A stretch of DNA of 64,000 nt from Chrysogorgia sp. JL179-B06 (Eukaryota > Cnidaria > Anthozoa > Scleralcyonacea > Chrysogorgiidae): the NCBI GenBank assembly GCA_035772405.1, contig JAYKKM010000377.1, forward strand, positions 365,001 through 429,000, in the 5' to 3' direction. The position numbers were made by a program, and so were the translations under genes. The notes under the pieces were generated by a model that made no database searches, had not been told where the DNA came from, and saw nothing but the letters and a program-made list of their open reading frames with translations. Shown here piece after piece: positions 40,892 through 53,002 of this stretch. Positions within the stretch are counted from its first letter, which is position 1, and every line of letters starts with the position of its first letter.

Positions 40892-41928
40892 GCTGATGAG
40901 CAGGATGAAGATAACTTCTATTTACAGTCACCCTTGATGCCACACAAATGTGGGACATCAAAAACCATGCCAGAGTGCTCAAACTGCAAGCAGTGAGCTT
41001 ATATATATAAGGACCAACTCCTTATACGGAAGTAAGATGTGGTTTTGGATGATCCGTTTGAGTCGGGACCATATTTGAGCTGCGGCCATTATCGATTTGT
41101 TGATCAGACCAACTACATAAAGAGGTTTTTTGGAAGGTATACAAGTTTGCGTTATATAATAGGTACGTATGTTATGTATTTACACTCGCTAATTCCAAAT
41201 CTGTTTTCAGAATTGAAAACGGTTAAATATTGATCGAGATAATGTTCAAAACGACTTATAAGCTTACTTATAACGATATCTTATAACCATGAGTTGTTTT
41301 ATAACGCAACCAATGGTCTCGTTTCCTATATGCTATCAGCATTCAACAATCGTTTATTACATAATATACGACAATTTTATTATAGTATACAAAAGATGTT
41401 TGTTAACAGGTTGTTTAAGCAATTAAGGTTTAGTTTGATTATTCACTCAGCTTTGCAGCTGTCGCGAAGGTGTCAATTTGAACCGTGAAGATGACATTGT
41501 AGTCGAAAATTACGTTTGGTAGTTTTTAAACTTTTTAACGTTTAACCTGTGTGTAAGACATATTATGAAGCGATTGCGAACATTATGATGTATGTATTAT
41601 ATGTAAGCATGTCTCATCTATTTTAATGCACACCACACCGGTTTGTGGTCTTAAAAATATGATTCATATATTCCACTTGTAACGTCCAGAAGTGATCGAT
41701 AATCGGTTGTAGGAAGGTAGATGCAACTTTTACTGATATGAAGGACCAAATATTTTAAGTATCTGCTGTTTCTGACCTTCATCTGATAGCCAGTCAATCT
41801 TGAAATCACCACATATTATGCAATACTCTTGGGTAAATTTATCTAATAATAATATTAATGTATATAATAATAATATTAATATCTAATAATATTCGTAATG
41901 TCGACTGCGCCTCAAAATGATGTGTTCT

Positions 41929-42059
41929 GCGTCGGGATAAAACTTATTTTAATTCATAACATCAGGCTAAAACCACAATAGACATTTGCATTTATATATT
42001 CGTTTATACTGAATTCCACAGCCTGATATTATGAATTGAAATAAGTTTTATCGCGACGC
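41929..42059. mobile_element. MITE-like inverted repeat (unit 3)
   Basis: Same element as at 6107-6238. Confidence 0.7.
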
Positions 42060-44086
42060 ACTGGCTTATTGTCTTAGAATAGTCAAATAAACACCAAATG
42101 CACCTTATCGACTCACTCCTTGTCCCAACTACAGTATGGTTGTGGCCAGTTACGTGTTATACATGTCTCTCATGAAATATTATGGATATACTAATACTAA
42201 TCAGAAATATTATGAATATAGAAATTCGCTTCGCGCGAAAATATTCGCGCAGTGGAAAACCGCCCTATAAGCGTCGAATCTCAACTAGGCGGAAAATAAA
42301 GTTTTCCTTTGTTACGTGAGATATCGTGTGGAACTAATTTTTAGAAAAGACAAAAGGAAAAGTCGAGTACAGTATGAGCACGGAAGGGGACAGAAGCGTT
42401 CCTGAGCGCACGGCCCGAGCTTACCAGTTGCTCCATGTTGTAAACATCGTACTGCAATTCATTTATGCGTGATATGCCAAATAAAAGCAAATATAACCTA
42501 TTCAAATCTATCTCAAATAAAGCCATTGATCACAACAGTTAGTCCTTCAAATGCAAGGAACAGTGGGTGATTTTAGAAATGTTGATCGAAACGCAAAGTT
42601 GTCAAGTCAAGCGACGATTTATATTTAGAAACGTAAACACTGAAGTAAAACAGAATCAGGGAGCAATTGTGCTTGAAACCTATAAGAATAGAAACCCTTC
42701 TAAGACACACCAGTATAGAAATAAGGCGGAGGGAAAGCCAGAAATTAAAAAGTGAGCTAGAACTAGAAGTACTCGATAACTTTAAGTAAAGCACTAACGG
42801 CATATTATAGACATAATATCTTTCAAGAAAATTTTAATACCAACGTTTCTTCACAAACCGTAATATCAGAGTGAGATATTTACAATTAGATATAGGTTAA
42901 ATATAGGCGCAGGTGAGAGCAAATCTACTTAATTACTCAACAACAGGAAACGCGGAGATGTATGGCTTACCGACACATAAAAAGAACTGTTCTATCAGTA
43001 AAGATCAATAGGCTAATTTATTTAACCTCGCGCAGCAAGTCTAACGTCTAAGATGTAAGAGTTGGAATTGTATCAGGTTTAATCAATTAAATAAAGCATG
43101 TGTGTGTATTGTATTACACCATCGAAAGTTAGAGGTTAAATATATATGCTTGCGCCTCAAGGCAGATTGTGGAGTATGTAGCCTGACGTCACGCAGCGCA
43201 CGGGAGACCGGAAAGCGAAAGCCCACGCTAGCAAGCGAACTCTAGCCGACGAGATAAACGCTCGGAACGAAGCACATCCAACCGACATTCTCACCCACCA
43301 TCCCTCCCCTTAAAAATATCAATTCCATCAGTTCTCGTGTTATCACAAACTGATGTTTGAAGGGTACAGGTAAGCCTGACTGGTGATCGGATCAGGACCA
43401 ACAGGCTCAGTCAACCTGATCCTACTTCAAGCAACTAGGACAACAGCACACATCAGCCTGCCAGCATCAACCAGTCGGTCTGCCTGTCACCCAGCCATCC
43501 AAACGGGTAAGCATAAATGTGGCGCTGGTGATCACACACATCATCGACGTATGGTTTAAAGACTCTAAATTATTGTAGAAATATGATTTAAAAAAATAAA
43601 TTTTGCAAGTCCGCAAGTCCGCGTTTTCTACATGCCTGAGAATCAGGGAGTTGTCGTTGTTATCATGTCATGCAGTGGCAAATAAATTACTTGAAATCCC
43701 AATAGAGGACTGAATTTTGGAGAGGACAAAAGTTTGAATTTTATCGTTGAATCAAACCACAAACCGTTGAATATAGAAATGAAGTATATATAAGTATACA
43801 TTTTTCTATATAGTTCACATACAAGCTTCAAAGTTTCTGAATAACCCGTGTAACCTCAGTGACGTCTGTGTAGAACGAAGACAACGACAAGTTTACTTTT
43901 GGGACTTTAAAATAATCATTTTCTTTGTTTTGCATGAAAATTTCTATTGAAATAATACGGTACCCGTGGCTCTCTCTTATTGGTTGTTGACCCAAATGAC
44001 ACGTGCAAAAAAGCCGGAAATCAGTCGCACTTCATATCGCGATAATAGCTGCGACACACATTACGTGCAGTTTCTCTTGTGCAGAG

Positions 44087-45541
44087 ATGTGTGAGTTATA
44101 TGATGTTGTTGTGGTCGGTGGTGGCGCAATGGGACTATCCGCAGCTTACCAGTGCGCCGTGAAAGAAAACAAGAAAGTCGTTGTGATTGAGCAGTTTGGT
44201 AAGTTTGGTAACGACTTTGGCTCAAGCCCTGGATTTAGTCGGCAATTTCGCACTAGCTATTCCGAACTTTACCTGTCCCAATTGGCCATCGATACCAGTA
44301 AACTGTGGGACGAACTCATGGTGGAGCTGAACAACGACACTCTTCTCTACAGAACTGGTTCTCTATGGTTCGGCGACTCTCTTGTCCATACTAGCGAAGG
44401 CAATATAGACGAAGCTGTCAAGAACCTCAAAGAATTAGGCCAAGTGGAAGGAGTTGATTTCACAGTGACCGAGGGAAGAGAAGAGATTCTGAGTGATCCA
44501 AACATAACGTTCATTTCTCAAGCAGTCATCGACATTCCCAATCCGAAAGCTTTGTTGGTTAAAGACGGCGGAACGATAAACGTACCTGCACTTGTCAATT
44601 GTTTTACCGAGAGTTTACGACGTGAAGCGGTGCCGGCCGAGCTAGTCACGAATGGTTGCGTAACTGCCATTGATTATTCCAATGATGAGGAAATACGAGT
44701 GCAGGCCACAGTGCGTACTTGTCCGAAGGACGAGGAGGTTATTCGAGAATACCGTTGCAAGAAAGTGATCATGACACCAGGAACGTACGTAAACACCCTG
44801 TTGTCTAAATTGGTACCGGCCTTCCCAAAACTGATAAACCTAACCATCTACCTCTGGAGTTCCACCTATTTCGCAAGTAAGTTAGTGCCGGTCGATGTGT
44901 CACCAGAGCCATGCAAGTGGCCTATATGGTATTTCTTCGGCAAAGAAAAACCGAGCGAAGAGACCGAAGCCCATGATTTGAATGCTTACTATGGATTCCC
45001 AAGCGAACCCAACCGCCAACGCCTCGATCCACAATACTTGCGAGTTAGTCCAGCGTTCACCTCGAAAGAAGAATTTGATTTCCAAGATTATCCTCCCGTG
45101 TGCACAGAAAGACCAGTGGATACCGACAGCATGGAATTCACGAGCGAGTTTGTGAAGAAATCCATGCCTAGTCTCAGCCCCATTTTGATACCTTGCCAGC
45201 AAACAACATGTGTCGCTGGTTTTGCTGAACTCGTCGAAGAGAATCCAGACGAAGTAGACGACAGTGCAGGGTTTGTTTTGGATTTTTTGCCCGGCAAGAA
45301 GATCAACAAACGCATTGTGGTATTCACCGGTGGATGGGGAATGAAGTATGTTCCGGTCATTGGAAAGATACTGGCCGATCTCGTTATCAGGGGGGTGACC
45401 AACTACGCCAAACTCATTGAACCAATGAACATCGAGCGTGGAATCCTTAAGGATGTGGAACCGCAAATGAAGAAAAAAGAGAAAAAAGTGAAGCTGACAT
45501 CCGCACAGCGAGCTTCAAAGTTTTACAAAATTTTGTTCTAA
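44087..45541 (+). CDS. FAD-dependent amine/sarcosine-oxidase-like protein (unit 3)
   Basis: 484 aa, intact, nearly identical to the unit 2 protein. Differences seen: TNGC for TNGR near residue 218, LLSK for LLST near 260, YAKL for YANL near 442, and a changed end (KFYKILF for KIHKMLF). FAD-binding and C-terminal motifs are unchanged. Few substitutions in an otherwise equal frame suggest recent duplication with the protein kept. Whether both copies are expressed cannot be seen. Confidence 0.88.
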   Translation: MCELYDVVVVGGGAMGLSAAYQCAVKENKKVVVIEQFGKFGNDFGSSPGFSRQFRTSYSELYLSQLAIDTSKLWDELMVELNNDTLLYRTGSLWFGDSLVHTSEGNIDEAVKNLKELGQVEGVDFTVTEGREEILSDPNITFISQAVIDIPNPKALLVKDGGTINVPALVNCFTESLRREAVPAELVTNGCVTAIDYSNDEEIRVQATVRTCPKDEEVIREYRCKKVIMTPGTYVNTLLSKLVPAFPKLINLTIYLWSSTYFASKLVPVDVSPEPCKWPIWYFFGKEKPSEETEAHDLNAYYGFPSEPNRQRLDPQYLRVSPAFTSKEEFDFQDYPPVCTERPVDTDSMEFTSEFVKKSMPSLSPILIPCQQTTCVAGFAELVEENPDEVDDSAGFVLDFLPGKKINKRIVVFTGGWGMKYVPVIGKILADLVIRGVTNYAKLIEPMNIERGILKDVEPQMKKKEKKVKLTSAQRASKFYKILF

Positions 45542-46065
45542 CTGCAGGGGCGTAGGAAGAACCGTTCTAGCTTTCTAAAAAGGCATTTAGACTTTCTTCT
45601 TATTTTTTTAATTTATAAACAAGGAACAATGTTACATTATGCAAACATTTTAGGCAAATAACATTAACAATGATTGTATTATAATTCGTGTTAAGAATTT
45701 TGATGTTTATTATTAAACTGAATGTAACGTAGTGCTTATAGATCTGTAGGAATATAGCTATTAATCTGTAGGAATTTAGCTAATTTATTGTACTATTTCG
45801 CATTGATTAATTAATAATTTCGTAACCTTCACATTGTTTTATACTATGGTATATGAGGAAATGCATTTCTTGTTTTATATTCCCCTCGCAAGCGAGGGTG
45901 ATAATCTCGCGGTGGCAGGGACCCATTTCTCACTAAAAATTCGTATGTATATATATATATATATATAGTAGAATAAGAATTGATTCCTTCGTCGTAAAGT
46001 GCTCAACAAGAAGGAGCTGTATACATGAAGTTAAAACTGGATAAAAATAACTATTTACACCTAAA

Positions 46066-46118
46066 ACACTACAAATCTGTTTCAAGAGTGTTCCCAAGAG
46101 CACTCTCTCATCAGGTGT
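46066..46118 (-). ncRNA. Hammerhead ribozyme motif, family C
   Basis: Minus strand: stem I acac/gtgt, core CTGATGA, stem II gagagtg/cactctt with a 10-nt loop, GAAAC, agattt, GTA. It follows the minus-strand GIY-YIG fragment of the same PLE family. Confidence 0.78.
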
Positions 46119-46158
46119 AAAGATGTGCTGACTAACTAACCTACTTAAATACACTGAT

Positions 46159-46650
46159 CTATGTGACGTCATATAACTTCATACTCTTTAACAAATATCT
46201 GTTTGCGTGACGGCATGTACTCGATAGTTCGTTCCTACTATTTAATGTGCATAGGTGTGGTTGTTTTATAATAAAGTATTTTTCTGTTATGCATAAATTG
46301 CACCGTTTACTAACATTAGTATATGACGTGGCCCTTGCAAGGATTTTCCATGATAGGATGTAATTAATATTCCCTTCTTTCAATGTCCAAATATATTTGC
46401 TTAGTTCTGTTGCATTTTTCGTGTTGATATTCCTAAATGAGGCCGTGTGATTGCGGTATCTTGTTTTAAATTTGTTTTGGGTTAGTCCGACATAAGTTTC
46501 TTTACCGTTGCCGGTTTCCACTGTGGCTTGGTAAATGACATTTGTGGTGAGGCATTGGCCGTCTAAGGGACACTCTGATTTGTTTCTACAATTGCACGTC
46601 GGTTCACTTTGTTGGTTGTTGTTGCTTGCACGGGATTTCCCTAATTTCAA
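46159..46650 (-). pseudogene. PLE family C, GIY-YIG fragment (inverted partial copy)
   Basis: Minus-strand frame with cysteine linker (CNCRNKSECPLDGQC) and GIY-YIG domain (TYVGLTQNKFKTRYRNH). It equals the last third of the plus-strand copy that begins at 46702, so the two are head-to-head with a short ttcaaa-rich junction at 46650-46700. Its C-terminal end (LKSMKLYDVT) differs from the other copy. Confidence 0.87.
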
Positions 46651-46701
46651 AGTTTCAATTTCAAAATTTCAAAAATTCAGATTTCCCTAATTTCAAAGTT
46701 T

Positions 46702-48258
46702 CAAAACAATCCATCTTGCCGCTTAATAAACCCTACAAAATCTGAACTAGGACGAGTCAGCAAGCAGATCTTAGATAGAATAAATAACGACATAATCAAG
46801 AGCACTGTTGTGCAGCAATGGAAAAGCACAAAAGATACTTTGACCTGGTTTAACGCCATACAGAACAAAAAACAAAACTCGTTTATTGAGTTCGATATAG
46901 TAAGTTTTTATCCATCCATCTCTCCTGAGCTCCTAAATAGAGCCCTCGATTTTGCAGCATCGTACACCAACATATCAGCAGAGGAAAGAAACATTATTCT
47001 ACACGCAAAGCGATCGCTATTGTTTAACAACGGAATAGCTTGGTCCAAGAAAAACACAGCGGAATCATTTGATGTAACCATGGGATCATACGACGGCGCT
47101 GAGACCTGCGAGCTCGTCGGCTCATATCTTTTGTGTCAACTTCCAAAAGAAATTAGTAGAAGCCAGATTGGCATGTATAGAGATGATGGATTGGCTGCGC
47201 TGAGCACCACCACGCGAAGAATCGAACAAATAAAAAAGGAGATTTGCAACGTTTTTTCAAACAATGGGCTCCAGATAACAATAGAGGCGAACAAAAAAAT
47301 TGTTAACTTCCTGGACGTAACCCTAAATCTTGATGACGGATCATACGCACCATACGTAAAACCCAACAACACGCCACTGTATGTTCATTGTGAAAGTAAC
47401 CACCCACCATCCATAATAAAGAACATCCCAATCGCAATAAACCGACGCCTTAGAGAAACCTCATCAAATAAACAGTCTTTCGACAGAGCCGCACCAATTT
47501 ATCAACAAGCCCTGAGAAAAAGTGGATATGATTTTGCCCTCACTTATGAGCAGGATGATGACAACAGGCGAATAGCCGGATCAAACAGACCCCGTAATAT
47601 TACCTGGTACAACCCACCATTCAGTAGACACGTAGCATCGAATGTAGGAAAGAAATTCTTGGCAATTCTCAACGGAACATTTACGAATGAACATCCACTA
47701 AAGAAAATTTTTAGTAAAAACACTCTTAAGTTAAGTTATTCATGTATGCCTAACTTGCAATCGAAAATCAGCAACCATAACAAATCAACCTTAGGGAAAT
47801 CCCGTGCAAGCAACAACAACCAACAAAGTGAACCGACGTGCAATTGTAGAAACAAATCAGAGTGTCCCTTAGACGGCCAATGCCTCACCACAAATGTCAT
47901 TTACCAAGCCACAGTGGAAACCAGCAACGGTAAAGAAACTTATGTCGGACTAACCCAAAACAAATTTAAAACAAGATACCGCAATCACACGGCCTCATTT
48001 AGGAATATCAACACGAAAAATGCAACAGAACTAAGCAAATATATTTGGACATTGAAAGAAGGGAATATTAATTACATCCTATCATGGAAAATCCTTGCAA
48101 GGGCCACGTCATATACTAATGTTAGTAAACGGTGCAATTTATGCATAACAGAAAAATACTTTATTATAAAACAACCACACCTATGCACATTAAATAGTAG
48201 GAACGAACTATCGAGTACATGCCGTCACGCAAACAGATATTTGTTAAAGTGCCTATGA
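46702..48258 (+). pseudogene. PLE family C, reverse transcriptase plus GIY-YIG endonuclease (5'-truncated)
   Basis: About 518 codons open from 46702; there is no ATG at the start, so this is a truncated copy. RT region: LINPTKSELGRVSKQILD, FIEFDIVSFYPSIS (motif A), YRDDGLAAL (catalytic YxDD) and KIVNFLDVTLNL. C-terminal: cysteine linker CNCRNKSECPLDGQC and GIY-YIG nuclease TYVGLTQNKFKTRYRNH, then CNLCITEKYFII. This is the longest uninterrupted PLE frame of the window. Its 3' hammerhead is not present. Homology to the inverted copy stops shortly before the stop codon, and 48259-48584 shows nothing I recognise. Confidence 0.9.
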
Positions 48259-48584
48259 AACGAAAATTAAGTTTGTTTTATTTGAAAGAACTTTTAAAAT
48301 AAGGAAGAATATTAATTTACAGATCTCTCATATTTCACTTGGTTCTTGAGATATTTAGACTTATGTGATATTCAAATGAGATAACCTATGACGTCAAGGG
48401 GTTTGCAATACATTTTAACATATTGGGAAATCGTGTATATCTTTAAGATTATTAAACGAAATCACTTGAAACTTTGCATGTGGATACAAACCACTAAACT
48501 GAACAACATCGTTCAAGTTTCAATGTGGCAATAATAATAATATAGTTCCCAAGCTGACTAAAATAACCAAAAACTTGTAGGAAA

Positions 48585-50113
48585 TTAAATAAAAGAAAAA
48601 CGTTCGTTAAGACCAAGAGGATGTGTGGTGCCAAGTTTAAAAATGAGACGCTTCTCTTGCCGCTTGCGGTTATCGTTGCCACCGGAGATGGGAAGGATGG
48701 CACAGACTTTCATGTCTGAAACCAAATGGTTGGAGCTGTTGAAATGGCGGGCTACAGGTTTGTCACCATCATTGATCCTCACGGAACGAAGATGTTCAGC
48801 AAACCTGTCTGAAAGACGTCGCCCAGTTTCACCGATGTAGATTTTAGGGCATTTATCGCATGAAATGCAATAAATTATGTTGGTGGACGTGCATGAAAAA
48901 GCATGACGGATTGTGTGGTCGAATTTGGGGGCAGTAATAACTGTAGTGGGATTGAGAAAAGCGCATGTGTTACAGCGGGAACGGCCGCAAGAAAATGTTC
49001 CCGCTGGTGCCGAGGTATTTTGTTTAAGGGCACTATGTACTAAGGAGTCACGAATGTTTTTATTGTGGCGAAAAGATACCAAAGGGTTGTCGGTGAAAAT
49101 GGCTGACGTCTCAGGATCATTTTGTAAAATGTGAAAATTCCGATTAATAATATTTTTAACTTTAAAATTGAAAGGATGAAATGTTAGAACTAAAGGAATT
49201 TTATTGTTTGAAACTTGTTCCAAAGATGGTTCAAGGGCGTCTAAACGGGGGACGAGAAAAGCTTTCTGAACGGCGAGGTCTAAAAGGTTGGTAGGGTAAC
49301 CACGTTGGACAAAAAAAGATCTCATTTCCATTGATTTGACTTGAAAATCTTGGTCGTCGCTACATAAGCGGCGAAGACGCAAGAATTGATAGTAAGGGAT
49401 GGATTGCTTAGTGTGGTTGGGATGAGAGGATGAAAATAGAAGATAACTATGGGAGTCAGTAGCCTTGTACGAGACCGACGTTTTCAGCGAATCACCATTA
49501 ATCGAAATTAAAATATCAAGGAACGACACAGAGGTCTCGCTGATTTCCCACGTGAACTTCAGAGCAGGATGAAAATCATCAACAAAGTTGATGAACTGCT
49601 CTAAAAGGACACGTGAACACGATGCTGTTCCTAAACAGTCATCGATAAATCTTCCGAAAAAATCAGGCAAGGGACCCGTGTATTGTTCAAAGATCTGTTT
49701 TTCAACATAACCAACAAATAAATTAGCATAGCTTGGACCCATTTTGGTGCCCATCGCAACACCATTTATTTGTTGATAATATTCACCATCAAACGAAAAA
49801 TTGTTAAGGGTAAGCACTAGTTCTGCTAAGCGGAGTGACGTGGTTGTGGAGGGTTCTAAATTAGTGCGCTGATCAAAGAAAAACTTCAGAGCTTCAAGTC
49901 CATCACAATGGGGAATGACGGTGTATAAGGACTTGACGTCCATCGTGAAAATAAATTTATCGGAACTACTGAAACGTAACTGGTCGAAAATTTGCAAGGC
50001 ATGTTTAGTATCTTTGATATAAGAAGGCAACTTATTTACCAAAGGATACATAACGTTGTCTAGAAAACTGGAAACGAGCTCGGTGGGGCAACTACAAGCG
50101 GAAACAATCATAT
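48585..50113 (-). pseudogene. PLE family D, 5'-truncated reverse transcriptase and GIY-YIG
   Basis: About 509 codons on the minus strand, cut at the 5' side by a (TA)n array. RT motifs: FIFTMDVKSLYTVIP (A), NGVAMGTKMGPSYANLF (B), FGRFIDDCLG (catalytic xIDD), then VSFLDILI. A cysteine region (CGRSRCNTCAF) leads to a GIY-YIG nuclease (YCISCDKCPKIYIGETGRRL). The RFIDD box and GETGRRLSDRF differ strongly from families A-C, so this is a separate lineage within PLEs. It ends with FSFI and a stop at 48585. Confidence 0.9.

Positions 50114-50182
<69 letters not shown>
50114..50182. repeat. (TA)n array
   Basis: About 70 bp of TA dinucleotides between the 5'-truncated family D PLE and the start of unit 4. 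Confidence 0.95.
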
Positions 50183-50187
<5 letters not shown>

Positions 50188-51957
50188 ACCAACTCCTTAT
50201 AAGGAAGTAAGATGTGGTTTTGGATGATCCGTTTGAGTCGGGACCATATTTGAGCTGCGGCCATTATCGATTTGTTGATCAGACGAACTACATAAAGAGG
50301 TTTTTTGGAAGGTATACAAGTTTGCGTTATATAATAGGTACGTATGTTATGTATTTACACTCGCTAGTTCCAAATCTGTTTTCAGAATTGAAAACGGTTA
50401 AATATTGATCGAGATAACGTTCAAAACGACTTATAAGCTTACTTATAACGCTTGCTTATAACCATGAGTTGTTTTATAACGCAACCAATGGTCTCGTTTC
50501 CTATATGCTATCAGCATTCAACAATCTTTTATTACATAATATACGACAATTTTATTATAGTATACAAAAGATGTTTGTTAACAGGTTGTTTAAGCAATTA
50601 AGGTTTAGTTTGATTATTCACTCAGCTTTGCAGCTGTCGCGAAGGTGTCAATTTGAACCGTGAAGATGACATTGTAGTTGAAAATTACGTTCAAATTACG
50701 TTGGTAGTTTTTAAACTTTTTAACGTTTAACCTGTGTGTAAGACATATTATGAAGCGATTGCGAACATTATGATGTATGTATTATATGTAAGCATGTCTC
50801 ATCTATTTTAAAGCACACCACACCGGTTTGTGGTCTTAAAAATATGATTCATATATTCCACTTGTAACGTCCAGAAGTGATCGATAATCGGTTGTAGGAA
50901 GGTAGATGCAACTTTTGCTGATATGAAGGACCAAATATTTTAAGTATCTGCTGTTTCTGACCTTCATCTGATAGCCAGTCAATCTTGAAATCACCACATA
51001 TTATGCAATACTCTTGGGTAAATTTATCTAATAATAATATTAATGTATATAATAATAATATTAATATCTAATAATATTCGTAATGTCGACTGCGCCTCAA
51101 AATGACGTGTTCTGCGTCGGGATAAAACTTATTTTAATTCATAACATCAGGCTTAAACCACAATAGACATTTGCATTAATATATTCGTTATACTGAATTC
51201 CACAGCCTGATATTATGAATTGAAATAAGTTTTATCGCGACGCACTGGCTTATTGTCTTAGAATAGTCAAATAAACACCAAATGCACCTTATCGACTCAC
51301 TCCTTGTCCCAACTACAGTATGGTTGTGGCCAGTTACGTGTTATACATGTCTCTCATGAAATATTATGGATATACTAATACTAATCAGAAATATTATGAA
51401 TATAGAAATTCGCTTATGGCGAAAATATTCGACCAGTGGAAAACCGCCCTATAAGCGTCGAATCTCAACTAGGCGGAAAATAAAATTTTTCTTTGTTACG
51501 TGAGATATCGTGTGGAACTAATTTTTAGAAAAGACAAAAGGAAAAGTCGAGTACAGTATGAGCACGGAAGGGGACAGAAGCGTTCCTGAGCGCACGACCC
51601 GTACTGCAATTCATTTATGAGTGATATGCCAAATAAAAGCAAATATAACCTATTCAAATATATCTCAAATAAAGCCATTGATCACAACAGTTAGTCCTTC
51701 AAATGCAAGGAACAGTGGGTGATTTTAGAAATGTTGATCGAAACGCAACGTTGTCAAGTCAAGCGACGATTTATATTTAGAAACGTAAACACTGAAGTAA
51801 AACAGAATCAGGGAGCAATTGTGCTTGAAACCTATAAGAATAGAAACCCTTCTAAGACACACCAGTATAGAAAGAAGGCGGAGGGAAAGCCAGAAATTAA
51901 AAAGTGAGCTAGAACTAGAAGTACTCGATAACTTTAAGTAAAGCACTAACGGCATAT
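50183..51957 (+). repeat. Tandem unit 4, truncated
   Basis: Collinear with other units from the shared start to ...actaacggcata, where it is replaced by unrelated sequence. It has more private changes than units 2-3 (for example loss of about 20 bp near 51600), so it is probably the older edge of the array. No gene is present. Confidence 0.88.
51114..51243. mobile_element. MITE-like inverted repeat (unit 4)
   Basis: Same element as at 6107-6238. Confidence 0.7.
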
Positions 51958-52092
51958 ATTGTAGTATTGTTATCTATATGTGAACAGTTTTGTATGTTAC
52001 TTGTACGGAGTAGAGCTTGCCTGGACTTAGAGTCCTTTTTCTGCTCTGTTAAAGCTTTTAAATAAAAATAAAAAAATAAATAAAAAAAGAAC
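51958..52092 (+). mobile_element. Retroelement 3' end with A-rich tail (probable)
   Basis: Non-unit sequence ending in aaataaaaataaaaaaataaataaaaaaa, like the tail of a non-LTR retroelement. No coding part. It interrupts unit 4 exactly at 51957. Confidence 0.5.
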
Positions 52093-52140
<48 letters not shown>

Positions 52141-52141
52141 A

Positions 52142-52182
52142 CTGCCTGAAGATTCTTTTACAGATGAAACAAGTTGTAGCAG
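52142..52182 (+). ncRNA. Hammerhead ribozyme motif, family B (solo)
   Basis: Sequence identical to 2920-2960 but without its PLE, set between two (TA)n arrays (52093-52137 and 52205-52347). Confidence 0.75.
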
Positions 52183-52201
52183 ACCAGTTTTGAGGTAAGC
52201 G

Positions 52202-52350
<149 letters not shown>

Positions 52351-52553
52351 TTACAAAATAACAGGCCACGACCCAAAACCAACTATAAAACAATTTAATA
52401 AATTTTCGACTGCATGTGACAACCTTCGTCAGAAAATGAAATACAATCTAAAGTTCCTTTATATATAAACATAAAATTGAATAAATTAAACTAAATAAAT
52501 ATGCGTGAATAGAACAAATGCCAACAATGGTATACTAAACAGTATAAAGAAAA

Positions 52554-52995
52554 CTATTGTTGTACAAAATCATGATCACAGTTAAGACCTCCCCGATTGG
52601 TCAACAAAGCACCAATCCAAAAATTCTCGCATTCTCTAAGACTGTCATGCCTCTGATCAATCAACATAAATTTTAATGCCGAATGATCAACACCATGACA
52701 GTCCAAAAAGTGATTTACAGTACTACAAGTTCTACGTTTATGCTTTATGTGCGATTTGTAATTTGCAAGTCGGCTCTTAAAATTGACAGTAGAACCTATC
52801 CCCTGCAAACCACAAGCCACACATTCTGCGAGATATACCACATTAGCCGAACTACATGAAAGGGATTTCCTGATCTTGTAAACTTTCCCAGTATTGGCTG
52901 AACAAAAAGTGCTACCGGTAATAAGAAAGTTATTACAGCAATCACAACGCTTAGCTGAACACTTATAACAATTGTGCTGTGGCGTGGTAGTAGTA
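52554..52995 (-). pseudogene. PLE family G, GIY-YIG fragment
   Basis: Minus-strand frame (CYKCSAKRCDCCNNFL linker, then NVVYLAECVACGLQGIGSTVNF, a divergent GIY-YIG core with GIGST for YIGxT) to a stop at 52554. The RT part is missing; the 5' end lies at a short TA run near 52997. The 200 bp beyond the stop, to the TA array at 52347, would be its 3' terminal repeat. Confidence 0.8.
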
Positions 52996-53002
52996 ATATA
53001 TA

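Larger units (their letters stand above)
41008..50182 (+). repeat. Tandem unit 3, 9175 bp
   Basis: Collinear with unit 2 from its start through the oxidase gene to about 45950. After that the PLE cluster is replaced by two other PLE families (46.1-50.1 kb). The leader 41008-44086 holds no recognised gene. Confidence 0.9.

Noticed and set aside
52382..52440. Hammerhead-like core CTGACGA...TCGAAAA on the minus strand 3' of PLE family G
   Set aside because: Core pieces are present and the position is right, but stem II would rest on wobble pairs and no clear cleavage triplet is seen. Not listed without folding support.
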